Assembly: GCA_964511665.1 (NCBI GenBank)
Contig: CAZEHA010000042.1
Span: 1 to 33,739 of the forward strand
Origin: JAGOEF01 sp964511665
GTDB taxonomy: Bacteria > Bacteroidota > Bacteroidia > Bacteroidales > ML635J-15
Reading direction: 5' to 3'
Length of the DNA: 33,739 nucleotides
Shown here: positions 9,646 to 16,921 of the stretch, in pieces
Layout: every line of letters starts with the position of its first letter
Numbering within the stretch: position 1 is the first letter of the stretch
Program-made: the position numbers and the translations under genes
The notes under the pieces: model-generated
What the model was told of the DNA's origin: nothing
The model's database searches: none
The model's input: only the letters and a program-made list of their open reading frames with translations

Positions 9646-10926
9646 ATGAAAAAGTTAAGTGTACTTCTTACGTTTACATTGCTTGCTAGTGTTGCCTTTT
9701 CGCAAGGCAGCTGTAAAAAACACGTGGTGAGTTGCTGGAGTTTTCTGCGCGACAATTTTATTGAAGATGCAAAAACATCCATTGATAAAGCCATGAATTG
9801 TAACGATACCAAAGACTGGTATAAAACATATTGGTATAAAGGGCAAACCTATCATGCATTGGGAGTGAGCGACAAACCCAAACATAAAAGTTTGTGCAAC
9901 GGAACCTGCCTCGATGAAGCTTTCGAAGCCTATTTAAAAGCTCTTACACTCAATTTTGTGAATCCGGAGTATAAAGCTATCGATTTGAATAGCGAAACCG
10001 GCATTATGCTGTTTTTTACTGCTCTGAACAAAAAAGACACTAAGTTTGAAGACGATGAGGCTGTTCTTGATATTATAACCATGCGTCTGCCCGGTCTTGC
10101 CAATGCCTTTATTAACAAAGGGGTTGATGCTTTTCAGAATACTCAAAACTTTAAACAATCGCTCGAGTATTTCGAAAAAGCCATTCTGGCCAGCACCTTG
10201 TCGATGCAAATAGACACTCAGGTTATTTACTTTGCCTCGCTGGCAGCTAAAAAAGCCGAAGAATTCGAAAAAACCATTCAATACAATCAAGCATTAATTC
10301 AGATGAATTTTGGTGCCAACAACGACGAAAGAGCCAATATTTACCTCAGTCAGGCACAATGCTATGCCGCTATTGGCGACACTGTGAAGATGATAGAAAC
10401 TTTGCAAAAAGGTATCGAGAAGTATCCTGACAATAGTTTTAATCTGGTTATTGAAACTTTTAACTATTACGTTAGCACCGGACAAAACGAAAAAGCCTAC
10501 GAGTATATCAGTATGGCCATCGATAAGAACCCCGGCGACCCACAATTCTACGTTATCAAGGGAACGCTTCTCGAACAAATGAACCGCAGGGTAGAGGCTT
10601 CGGTGGAGTACTTAAAAGCATTGGAACTGGATGCAAACAATGCCGATGCAATTTATAGCATGGGAGCTTTCTATTACAATCAGGCTGCCGATACCATTGC
10701 CTGGGCAAACGATAACATTCCGCCAACCGATTTTGCGGCATACGATGCTGTGAAAGCCGCTGCCGAAGAATTGTTTAAACAGGCGGTTCCGTATCTTGAA
10801 AAATCTCACGAAGCAAACCCACAAGATATTAATGTATTAAATACTTTGAAAACCATTTACTACAGAATTGGCGAAATTGAAAAACACGATAAAATTAAAG
10901 CCGAACTTGATGCTTTAACACAATAG
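9646..10926 (+). CDS. Exported tetratricopeptide-repeat protein of unknown function
   Basis: A 426-residue protein with a clear Sec signal peptide (about 1-19, ending AFSQG). Several Cys residues follow soon after the cleavage site (SCKKHVVSC). The rest is helical and TPR-like. Recognisable repeat units include the stretches around residues 165-185 (YFEKAIL context), 245-300 and 300-345 (SVEYLKALELDANNADAIY), and a last one near 385-400. No enzymatic domain is seen, and such periplasmic TPR proteins usually act as scaffolds. The gene has its own promoter (9592-9623) and terminator (10941-10973) and so is a single-gene unit. The start is set by the signal peptide and the promoter spacing. The specific role is unknown. 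Confidence 0.85.
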   Translation: MKKLSVLLTFTLLASVAFSQGSCKKHVVSCWSFLRDNFIEDAKTSIDKAMNCNDTKDWYKTYWYKGQTYHALGVSDKPKHKSLCNGTCLDEAFEAYLKALTLNFVNPEYKAIDLNSETGIMLFFTALNKKDTKFEDDEAVLDIITMRLPGLANAFINKGVDAFQNTQNFKQSLEYFEKAILASTLSMQIDTQVIYFASLAAKKAEEFEKTIQYNQALIQMNFGANNDERANIYLSQAQCYAAIGDTVKMIETLQKGIEKYPDNSFNLVIETFNYYVSTGQNEKAYEYISMAIDKNPGDPQFYVIKGTLLEQMNRRVEASVEYLKALELDANNADAIYSMGAFYYNQAADTIAWANDNIPPTDFAAYDAVKAAAEELFKQAVPYLEKSHEANPQDINVLNTLKTIYYRIGEIEKHDKIKAELDALTQ

Positions 10927-10940
10927 CAACACATAAGCGA

Positions 10941-10973
10941 AAAGAGGGGAAGCATTAACTTCCCTTCTTTTTT
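10941..10973. terminator. Bidirectional terminator between the TPR gene and the Mo/W operon
   Basis: A 12-bp stem with one G-T wobble (10941-10952 with 10959-10970) around a 6-nt loop. It is followed by T residues on the plus strand and preceded by A residues, so it can end transcription from both convergent units. Confidence 0.85.
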
Positions 10974-11046
10974 AATATACTATTTAACATAATATTAATT
11001 ATGGTAATTTACATACTGCTATATATTTTACAGTGGGACTTGTGAA

Positions 11047-11601
11047 TTACAGCCCAATTTCATCGCTAATCTGGCACATTGCGCCCAACGATATTTCAAC
11101 AAATACATGAATGGGAATACCTATTTTCTCACATTCTAAAATATGATCGCGGTTCACACTGGCTGCAAAAAGTTTTTCTTTCATTCTTTTAACCACCGAT
11201 TTTGCTTTAACCGATGCTAATTTTTTATCGGGATACACCAACGTAGTTGCATGAATCAGCCCCGTTATGGTTTCTCCTGCAGCTAGTGCATGCTGAAACA
11301 CCGTATTTCTTTCTTTTTTAGTTGCCATTTCGTTGTGCATAGCAATGGCATCAATTATTTCTTCATCAATACCATGCTCGCGCAATATATCTATAGCTTT
11401 AAGCCCGTGCAATTCAGGATTTGCCTGAGTGATTTCAACATCGATATCGTGCAATAGTCCTGCCAGTGCCCACTTATCGGCGTCATGCCCAAGATAAATG
11501 GCTAACGCGCGCATCACCGCTTCCGACTCGATGCTATGAATAATCATTTTCTCGTTGTTAACATATTGTTGCAGTATTTGCAATGCTTTCTGACGTTCCA
11601 T
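11047..11601 (-). CDS. HD-domain phosphohydrolase-like protein at the end of the Mo/W operon
   Basis: A 184-residue protein of the HD superfamily (HDIG-like). The defining HD pair is His51-Asp52 in GLLHDID, with His22 before it and His89 (AIAMHNE) after it, as in metal-dependent phosphohydrolases. Members act on nucleotides or phosphorylated metabolites, but small HDIG proteins like this are mostly uncharacterised. It begins 13 bp after the MOSC-MogA gene and is the last gene of the seven-gene metal-cofactor operon. Co-transcription suggests, but does not show, a link to cofactor or nucleotide metabolism. The ATG at 11599-11601 is the natural start. Confidence 0.8.
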   Translation of the reverse strand: MERQKALQILQQYVNNEKMIIHSIESEAVMRALAIYLGHDADKWALAGLLHDIDVEITQANPELHGLKAIDILREHGIDEEIIDAIAMHNEMATKKERNTVFQHALAAGETITGLIHATTLVYPDKKLASVKAKSVVKRMKEKLFAASVNRDHILECEKIGIPIHVFVEISLGAMCQISDEIGL

Positions 11602-11614
11602 TTGTTAGCAAATA

Positions 11615-12556
11615 TTAGTGAGCATCGATTGCGTGCATCATATACACCAGATGCAACATGGTTTTAACTATTTCGGTCATATATTCATTTGTCGCTTTCA
11701 CACTTCCCGGCAAAGTATATACTATAGTATTCTTCATTACACCTGCGATACTACGGCTAAGCAGTGCATTTGGGTTGTTCTCTCCGTATTTCAGACGAAT
11801 TTGGTCCATAATGCCCGGTATTTCCTTGTCGATTAGCTTGCTTACCACATCAACGGTAATATCGCGGGGTCCGATTCCGGTACCACCGCATGTAAATACA
11901 AAATCGTATATGTTTTCTACCGCATTGTTTAATTCATTGCGCAACATTGCTGCGTCGTCGGCAATAAGCGAATAATCGATAATGATTGGGTATTTATATT
12001 GGTCAAAGTATTCATGCAGCCATTCTTTGATACGGTTTCCGCTTCTATCGTCGTATTGGCCCATGCTGGCTCTGTCGCTCAGCGTTATCAGTTTAATGCG
12101 AAATACTTTAGGGATATATTGCAACACATCGCCCGACTTCATGGAACCGGATTTCAGCACTCGTGCAAAAATTCCTTCCTTAGGCATTACACAATTGCCA
12201 ACCTCACGATATATTGCACATGAATTACCGTGACATTCTTTGCCAATTTGAGTTACTTCAAGCGCTACATGCTCATTGACAAACCTATCGAGCGGTTTGC
12301 AGGTAAACAATTCGAGCCCTTTGGTAGTAATATTTTCGGCAAATTCGCCATAGGCAATGTTGCGATTTGCCAGTTTGCTGAATCTTTCGAAGCTTTCTAC
12401 TCCCAGTAAACTCAACATACGATGCCAGGAACCCGAATGGGCATCTTCAACAATACCTTTCTCGGTAATTTCGATGCTGTTTACCGGAAGTTTAATTGTG
12501 CCTTTTTCTAAAGATACATTTACCGAAACAACTTCTATATCAACTGTTTCAATCAT
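11615..12556 (-). CDS. MOSC-MogA/MoaB fusion protein, molybdenum cofactor metabolism
   Basis: A 313-residue two-domain protein. Residues about 1-148 are a MOSC domain, a fold known from cofactor sulfurases and thought to handle Mo-pterin or metal-sulfur transfer. Its conserved features include GKECHGNSC (105-113) and VMPKEGIFARV (123-133). Residues about 152-305 are a MoCF-binding domain of the MogA/MoaB type, which adenylylates molybdopterin before metal insertion. Its signature TCGGTGIGPRD is at 222-232, and LPGS follows near the C-terminus. The gene sits between moaC (18 bp upstream) and the HD gene in one operon with moeA, which would use its MPT-AMP product. Fusions of these two domains occur in Bacteroidota. 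Domain calls are secure; the exact job of the MOSC half is inferred. Confidence 0.9.
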   Translation of the reverse strand: MIETVDIEVVSVNVSLEKGTIKLPVNSIEITEKGIVEDAHSGSWHRMLSLLGVESFERFSKLANRNIAYGEFAENITTKGLELFTCKPLDRFVNEHVALEVTQIGKECHGNSCAIYREVGNCVMPKEGIFARVLKSGSMKSGDVLQYIPKVFRIKLITLSDRASMGQYDDRSGNRIKEWLHEYFDQYKYPIIIDYSLIADDAAMLRNELNNAVENIYDFVFTCGGTGIGPRDITVDVVSKLIDKEIPGIMDQIRLKYGENNPNALLSRSIAGVMKNTIVYTLPGSVKATNEYMTEIVKTMLHLVYMMHAIDAH

Positions 12557-12574
12557 TTTTATTAAAGTTATTAT

Positions 12575-13039
12575 TTATATTAATTCGATTGGTTCTTTTT
12601 TCTTTTCGACAAGATGAATATTCTCTACAACCATAGCTTTGTCAACAGCTTTACACATATCGTATATGGTAAGCAAGGCAACCGAAACAGCTGTAAGTGC
12701 TTCCATTTCGATGCCGGTCTGACCGATGCAAACAGCTTCGGAATGCACCAATATACCATGCTCCTGTATTTCGGTTTTCACCGTTATTTTTCCAACATTC
12801 AAAGGATGGCACAAAGGTATCAGCGAGGCTGTCTGTTTCCCTCCCTGAATTCCGGCTATTTCGGCAATGCTAAGTACATCTCCCTTTTTATTCAGATTAT
12901 TTTCGATTAATTTGATGGTTTCGGGTTGTAGTCTGATAAACCCTGCGGCTATTGCAGTTCTCTTCATGGTTTTTTTAGCAGTAACATCAACCATGTTGGC
13001 CTTTCCTTGTTCGTTTAGGTGACTGAGCGATTTGTCCAT
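12575..13039 (-). CDS. moaC: Cyclic pyranopterin monophosphate synthase MoaC
   Basis: A 154-residue MoaC. It converts the MoaA product 3',8-cyclo-H2GTP to cyclic pyranopterin monophosphate, the second half of the first step of molybdopterin synthesis. Conserved motifs are MVDVTAK (16-22), LIPLCHPL in the middle of the protein, and EMEALTAVSVA followed by TIYDMCKAVDK, which carries the catalytic Asp and Lys. The length is normal. It starts 3 bp after the moaA stop codon and is clearly co-transcribed with it. Confidence 0.96.
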   Translation of the reverse strand: MDKSLSHLNEQGKANMVDVTAKKTMKRTAIAAGFIRLQPETIKLIENNLNKKGDVLSIAEIAGIQGGKQTASLIPLCHPLNVGKITVKTEIQEHGILVHSEAVCIGQTGIEMEALTAVSVALLTIYDMCKAVDKAMVVENIHLVEKKKEPIELI

Positions 13040-13042
13040 ATA

Positions 13043-13843
13043 TTAACCTCCTATATTGTAAAATTGGTTATAGTTGTTATTGCTTCCCTTGCATGGTTTA
13101 TTGGCCAATGCCAGGCGGTATGCAGTTTCTACACCATATTTGCGTATATCAAATTCGATATCGCTAAATAAACAAGGTTTTATCATACCATTGGCGGTAA
13201 GGCGTAAGCGGTTACATGTGTTGCACTGCCCTCCTTCTCCCCCTTCTACATGGCTGAAAACGCCGGTTTTTAAGTCCATTACATGAATAAATCGTACTTC
13301 AAACCCCATGTTTTCGGCAAATTGCTTAACACCAATGGCATCGGCTTCTTTGGAATTGTTGTTCACCACACAATTTATTTTTATTGGGTTTAAGCCTGCT
13401 TTTTGGGCAGCCACAAGACCTTTTATCACATTTTTAATATCGCCGCCACGGGTAATACTTGAGTATTTGTCGGGGTCGCAAGTATCGAGGCTGACATTTA
13501 TTCGCATCAGACCTACATCGGCCAATTGCGCTGCATATTGTTCTAGCAACTGTCCATTGGTTGTCATTGCCAAATCGTCGATGCCTTTTAAGTTGGCGAG
13601 CATTTGCACCAAATCTACAATTCCTTTTCGCACCAGTGGCTCCCCTCCCGTTATCCTAACTTTGTTGATTCCAAGAGATATACCTGTTTTTACAACTTCA
13701 ACTATCTCTTCGAAAGAAATAATGCTATTGTGCGGCATAAGCTGAACACCGGTGGCAGGCATACAGTAGGTACAGCGTAAGTTGCACCGGTCGGTAACCG
13801 AAATGCGCAAATAATTGATATTTCGGTTAAAACAATCGTACAT
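13043..13843 (-). CDS. moaA: GTP 3',8-cyclase MoaA, compact form
   Basis: A radical SAM enzyme that cyclises GTP in the first step of molybdopterin synthesis. The ATG at 13841-13843 is preferred (266 residues); the codon just before it is GTG. The N-terminal 4Fe-4S/SAM motif CxxxCxxC is Cys20, Cys24 and Cys27, and ITGGEPLVRK follows near 65-72. The second cluster motif CxxCx13C is Cys207, Cys210 and Cys224 (CNTCNRLRLTANG... region), and the protein ends in the Gly-Gly tail typical of MoaA. It is some 60 residues shorter than the usual 320-340, the missing part lying between FIHVMDL and the second cluster. The reading frame is intact. It overlaps the 3' end of moeA by 17 bp. Confidence 0.93.
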   Translation of the reverse strand: MYDCFNRNINYLRISVTDRCNLRCTYCMPATGVQLMPHNSIISFEEIVEVVKTGISLGINKVRITGGEPLVRKGIVDLVQMLANLKGIDDLAMTTNGQLLEQYAAQLADVGLMRINVSLDTCDPDKYSSITRGGDIKNVIKGLVAAQKAGLNPIKINCVVNNNSKEADAIGVKQFAENMGFEVRFIHVMDLKTGVFSHVEGGEGGQCNTCNRLRLTANGMIKPCLFSDIEFDIRKYGVETAYRLALANKPCKGSNNNYNQFYNIGG

Positions 13844-15002
13844 CACAAGTATCTCCCTTTTTTAAAAAATCGGTATAAGGCATAATCCGGGCAATGCAGG
13901 TTGCGCCCGAAATAGCATGAACATGAGCCGAGCCGTGATATTCGAGCAACTCTATATGAGAATTGGCATCTATTTTTGCCGGCACAAACGATGTTCTATC
14001 AGATGACTTTAGTGCCTTATCATTTTCAAGCGGAAGTTTCAGCCATAATTGACTGCTGTTCCTGCCCATGCAATATTGAAGGAATGGCTTTGCCAGTAAC
14101 TCAAAAATTACAAACGACGACACAGGGTTACCGGGCATACCAAAAATAAAACAGCTCTTATTTTTTGCAAACACAGTTGGTTTCCCTGGTTTTATCGATA
14201 TTTTCTCGATAATAAGTGTTGTTCCCAAATCTCTTAAAGCATCTTTCACAAAATCGAATTCTCCCATCGAAACACCGCCGGTAATAAACACAATATTGTT
14301 GGTCGCTATGGCTTCGGCAATACAATTTTTTGTTTTAGAGAAATCGTCACCCACAATACCGTAGTATGTTGCCGGAATACTCATCTGAAGCAATTGGGCC
14401 ATAAGTTGCGGACCGTTACTATTTCTGATTTGGGCGCCAATAGGTCTTTGTTCAGGCTCAACAATTTCATCGCCTGTAGTGATAATACCAACCGATGGTT
14501 TTTTGAACACGAGGGGCTGTGTACACCCTACAGCTGCCAACAACGCAATATTACCGGCATTTACAAGGCTCCCTTTTTCAAGAACCGTATCGCCCATTTT
14601 AACATCTTCGGCAAAACGGGCAATGTTGTCGGCTGTGTTCTCGCCATCGAAAACAATTCTGTTTTCGGAAACTGCACTACTGTTTTCTATCATAAAAACA
14701 CAATCGGCTCCTTTGGGAACTTCTGCCCCGGTCATTATGCGTACACACTCTCCATTTGCAATGCTCAGCGATTGCTTCTCTCCTGCCCTAGTTACCGAAA
14801 TCAGTTGCATTTCTGTTTTTAAATCTTTTCTGCGGCAGGCATAGCCATCGACTGCAGCCTTGTTGAATGGTGGCATATTCACGTCGGAAATCACATCTTC
14901 GGCCAGCACGCGATTAAGGCATTCGTTCAAAGCCACTCTTTCTGAACCGAAATTCCGTGCCTGATCCATTATTAATTGATATGCTGTATCAAAATCTATC
15001 AT
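13827..15002 (-). CDS. moeA: Molybdopterin molybdenumtransferase MoeA
   Basis: MoeA inserts molybdate (or tungstate) into adenylylated molybdopterin. I chose the ATG at 15000-15002 (391 residues) because it makes an ATGA overlap with the upstream ATPase gene, the same coupling seen at the permease-ATPase junction; an ATG four codons earlier (15014) is also possible. Motifs seen: MPPFNKAAVDGYA near the N-terminus, IITTGDEIVEP, FITGGVSMGEFDF and FGMPGNPVSSF. These are the MoeN, MoCF-binding and MoeA C-terminal regions in the usual order. The length is normal. The fused MogA domain two genes downstream would supply the substrate. Confidence 0.96.
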   Translation of the reverse strand: MIDFDTAYQLIMDQARNFGSERVALNECLNRVLAEDVISDVNMPPFNKAAVDGYACRRKDLKTEMQLISVTRAGEKQSLSIANGECVRIMTGAEVPKGADCVFMIENSSAVSENRIVFDGENTADNIARFAEDVKMGDTVLEKGSLVNAGNIALLAAVGCTQPLVFKKPSVGIITTGDEIVEPEQRPIGAQIRNSNGPQLMAQLLQMSIPATYYGIVGDDFSKTKNCIAEAIATNNIVFITGGVSMGEFDFVKDALRDLGTTLIIEKISIKPGKPTVFAKNKSCFIFGMPGNPVSSFVIFELLAKPFLQYCMGRNSSQLWLKLPLENDKALKSSDRTSFVPAKIDANSHIELLEYHGSAHVHAISGATCIARIMPYTDFLKKGDTCDVRLF

Positions 15003-16039
15003 GTTGTAATACATTTTAGGGCCGTCGCTTTAAAACTAACAAATATCTCTTTCCCTTGTTCCAGTTTAAGTCGCTGCACTGAATCGGCGGTAACCAGTGC
15101 CACAAAATGCAAATGTGCATGTATGCTTACTTCAATTCCATAGCGCGATTTTTCGAGCGAAATCACATTGCCTTTAAAAATATTGCTTGCCGACGAAACG
15201 GGTTTTTCTTCGCTTATAATAATATCTTCGCTACGAAGCAATAAACAGCCCGCCCCCTCGCTTATATCACCTGCAAGCTGTATTTTGCATCCCGAGGTTT
15301 CGAAATATGCATTTTGATGGGCATCTACTATGGTTTTTCCGTAGTAGAAATTACGAATACCGGCAAATCGTGCGGTAAATTCCGACTTAGGATGGTGAAA
15401 TACTTCCTCGGGTGTGCCGGTTTGCACAATATTGCCATTGTCGATTACAGCCACTTTGTTGGCAAGCAACAGTGCTTCTTCGTAATCGTGAGTAACGTGT
15501 ACAATGCGAGTGCCTGCAGCGTGAATATTTCGCAAAATAGTACGCAGATGGCTTCGCGTAGGCACATCGAGAGAAGCCAGCGGTTCATCGAGCAGCAGCA
15601 CATCGGGTGCCACACTAAGTGCGCGGGCCAAAGCGATTCGTTGTTTTTCGCCTGCCGACAAATCACTCGGGTAGCGTGCAAGCAAATGCTTAGCCTGCAC
15701 CAATTCTGCAAGTTCTTCAACCTTGCGATTGCTATTTTTGCAGCGACGCAACGGATATGCAATATTTTGCCTTACACTTAGGTGTGGAAACAAGGCCGCA
15801 TCATGAAAAACCATGGCTATATTGCGTTTTTGAATAGGAACACGTGTAATATTGTTGTTGTTAACCCAAATGCTTCCTGTATCGGGAACGATAAAACCGG
15901 CGATAATGTCGAGCAACATTGTTTTTCCGGCCCCCGACATTCCAAGTAATACAAAATAATCGGATTGGTCGATTTCGAGATTCACATTGCTGAGCGAAAA
16001 TCCGGGATATGTTTTCGATATGTTACGCAGGGCTATCAT
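14999..16039 (-). CDS. wtpC: Molybdate/tungstate ABC transporter ATP-binding protein (WtpC/ModC-like)
   Basis: A 346-residue ABC ATPase with a C-terminal TOBE-like region, as in ModC/WtpC. Walker A is GMSGAGKT (33-40), the ABC signature LSAGEKQR (127-134), and Walker B LLLDEP (148-153), with a D-loop SLD and a switch His in HVTHDYEEA. The Q-loop residue, normally Gln in VFQD, is His79 (MVFHDAALF). The gene overlaps the permease gene by 4 bp (ATGA) and moeA by 4 bp, so the three are translationally coupled. The operon context points to molybdate or tungstate as substrate. Sulfate or another oxyanion is a less likely alternative. No binding protein gene is adjacent. Confidence 0.87.
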   Translation of the reverse strand: MIALRNISKTYPGFSLSNVNLEIDQSDYFVLLGMSGAGKTMLLDIIAGFIVPDTGSIWVNNNNITRVPIQKRNIAMVFHDAALFPHLSVRQNIAYPLRRCKNSNRKVEELAELVQAKHLLARYPSDLSAGEKQRIALARALSVAPDVLLLDEPLASLDVPTRSHLRTILRNIHAAGTRIVHVTHDYEEALLLANKVAVIDNGNIVQTGTPEEVFHHPKSEFTARFAGIRNFYYGKTIVDAHQNAYFETSGCKIQLAGDISEGAGCLLLRSEDIIISEEKPVSSASNIFKGNVISLEKSRYGIEVSIHAHLHFVALVTADSVQRLKLEQGKEIFVSFKATALKCITT

Positions 16040-16818
16040 GAAGTTTTCTTATGTGAAATAAACCGCAATAAGGCAAAAAACAGCAAACACACTATAATAA
16101 ATACTACAGCCACCGGACGTGCATATGCCAGCCCAAAGGAACCGAAGCGTTCGTAAATCATCACCGGAGTAATCATTGGATGGTATGCCACAATTACCAC
16201 AGCGCCAAACTCGCTCATACCCCGAGCAAACATCATAATAAAACCCGATAACACCGAACGCCAGGCTAAAGGTAAACTTATGGTAAAGAAGACTCTTGCC
16301 GGCGATGCGCCCAAATTTAGTGCAGCTTTTTCTAGTTTTGGAGGAACCATGGCAAAGCCATCGCGGGCTGCATTTATTAAAAAAGGAAGGCTTACAAATG
16401 CCATCGCTACCACAATGCCGGCAGGGTTACTTACAAAACTGATTCCCAGGCTTTCGCCCAATTGGCCTAACAATGTATCGCGCGACACAAAACCCAGAAT
16501 AGCAATACCTGCTGCCGAATGCGGAATAACAATAGGTATATCGATGATAGCATTTACCAACGCTTTACCCGGAAACGAACGCCGGGCCAATAACCATGCA
16601 AAAGGAACGGCCGTTACGGCAAACACAAGAGTTGCCAATAGCGAGGTCCATAGCGTGAGCACAATACTTTGCTGAACCTCATGGTCTGATGCAGTGCTAA
16701 ACACTTCTTGGGTGGAGCTTGACAGAAACATTCCCAGTAAGGGCGCAACAATAAAAAGCAACACCAGTCCACCAAAGAACCATAGTAACATGTGAAATAT
16801 TCCGGTATTGTTTTTCAT
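16036..16818 (-). CDS. wtpB: Molybdate/tungstate ABC transporter permease (WtpB-like)
   Basis: A permease of about 260 residues with around six membrane segments, from LLWFFGGLVLLFIVAPLLG at the N-terminus to FIIVCLLFFALL at the C-terminus. IIDIPIVIPHSAAGIAIL and SEFGAVVIVAYHPMITPV match the WtpB/ModB class, and the EAA-type loop for the ATPase is around LEKAALNLGASPARVF. The ATG at 16816-16818 is chosen: the codon two before it is GTG, and the ATG fits a 13-nt leader from the promoter at 16838-16868. It is the first gene of the operon. The periplasmic binding protein normally encoded next to it is missing here. Tungstate versus molybdate cannot be settled from the sequence. Confidence 0.87.
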   Translation of the reverse strand: MKNNTGIFHMLLWFFGGLVLLFIVAPLLGMFLSSSTQEVFSTASDHEVQQSIVLTLWTSLLATLVFAVTAVPFAWLLARRSFPGKALVNAIIDIPIVIPHSAAGIAILGFVSRDTLLGQLGESLGISFVSNPAGIVVAMAFVSLPFLINAARDGFAMVPPKLEKAALNLGASPARVFFTISLPLAWRSVLSGFIMMFARGMSEFGAVVIVAYHPMITPVMIYERFGSFGLAYARPVAVVFIIVCLLFFALLRFISHKKTS

Positions 16819-16837
16819 AAACACATCAAACGTGTTG

Positions 16838-16868
16838 CAAAGATAGTCAATTCGCAGAAATTGTCAAA
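16838..16868 (-). promoter_or_regulatory. Promoter of the seven-gene Mo/W operon
   Basis: On the minus strand TTTG (16865-16868) and TATCTTTG (16838-16845) are 19 bp apart, an exact -33/-7 match. The start near 16831 gives a 13-nt leader to the permease ATG, leaving no room for a molybdenum riboswitch between promoter and gene. Confidence 0.75.
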
Positions 16869-16921
16869 ACAAGCGTTGCGGCAATTTCAGGTAAAAAATA
16901 CGCGACCGGCACCCATCGGGT

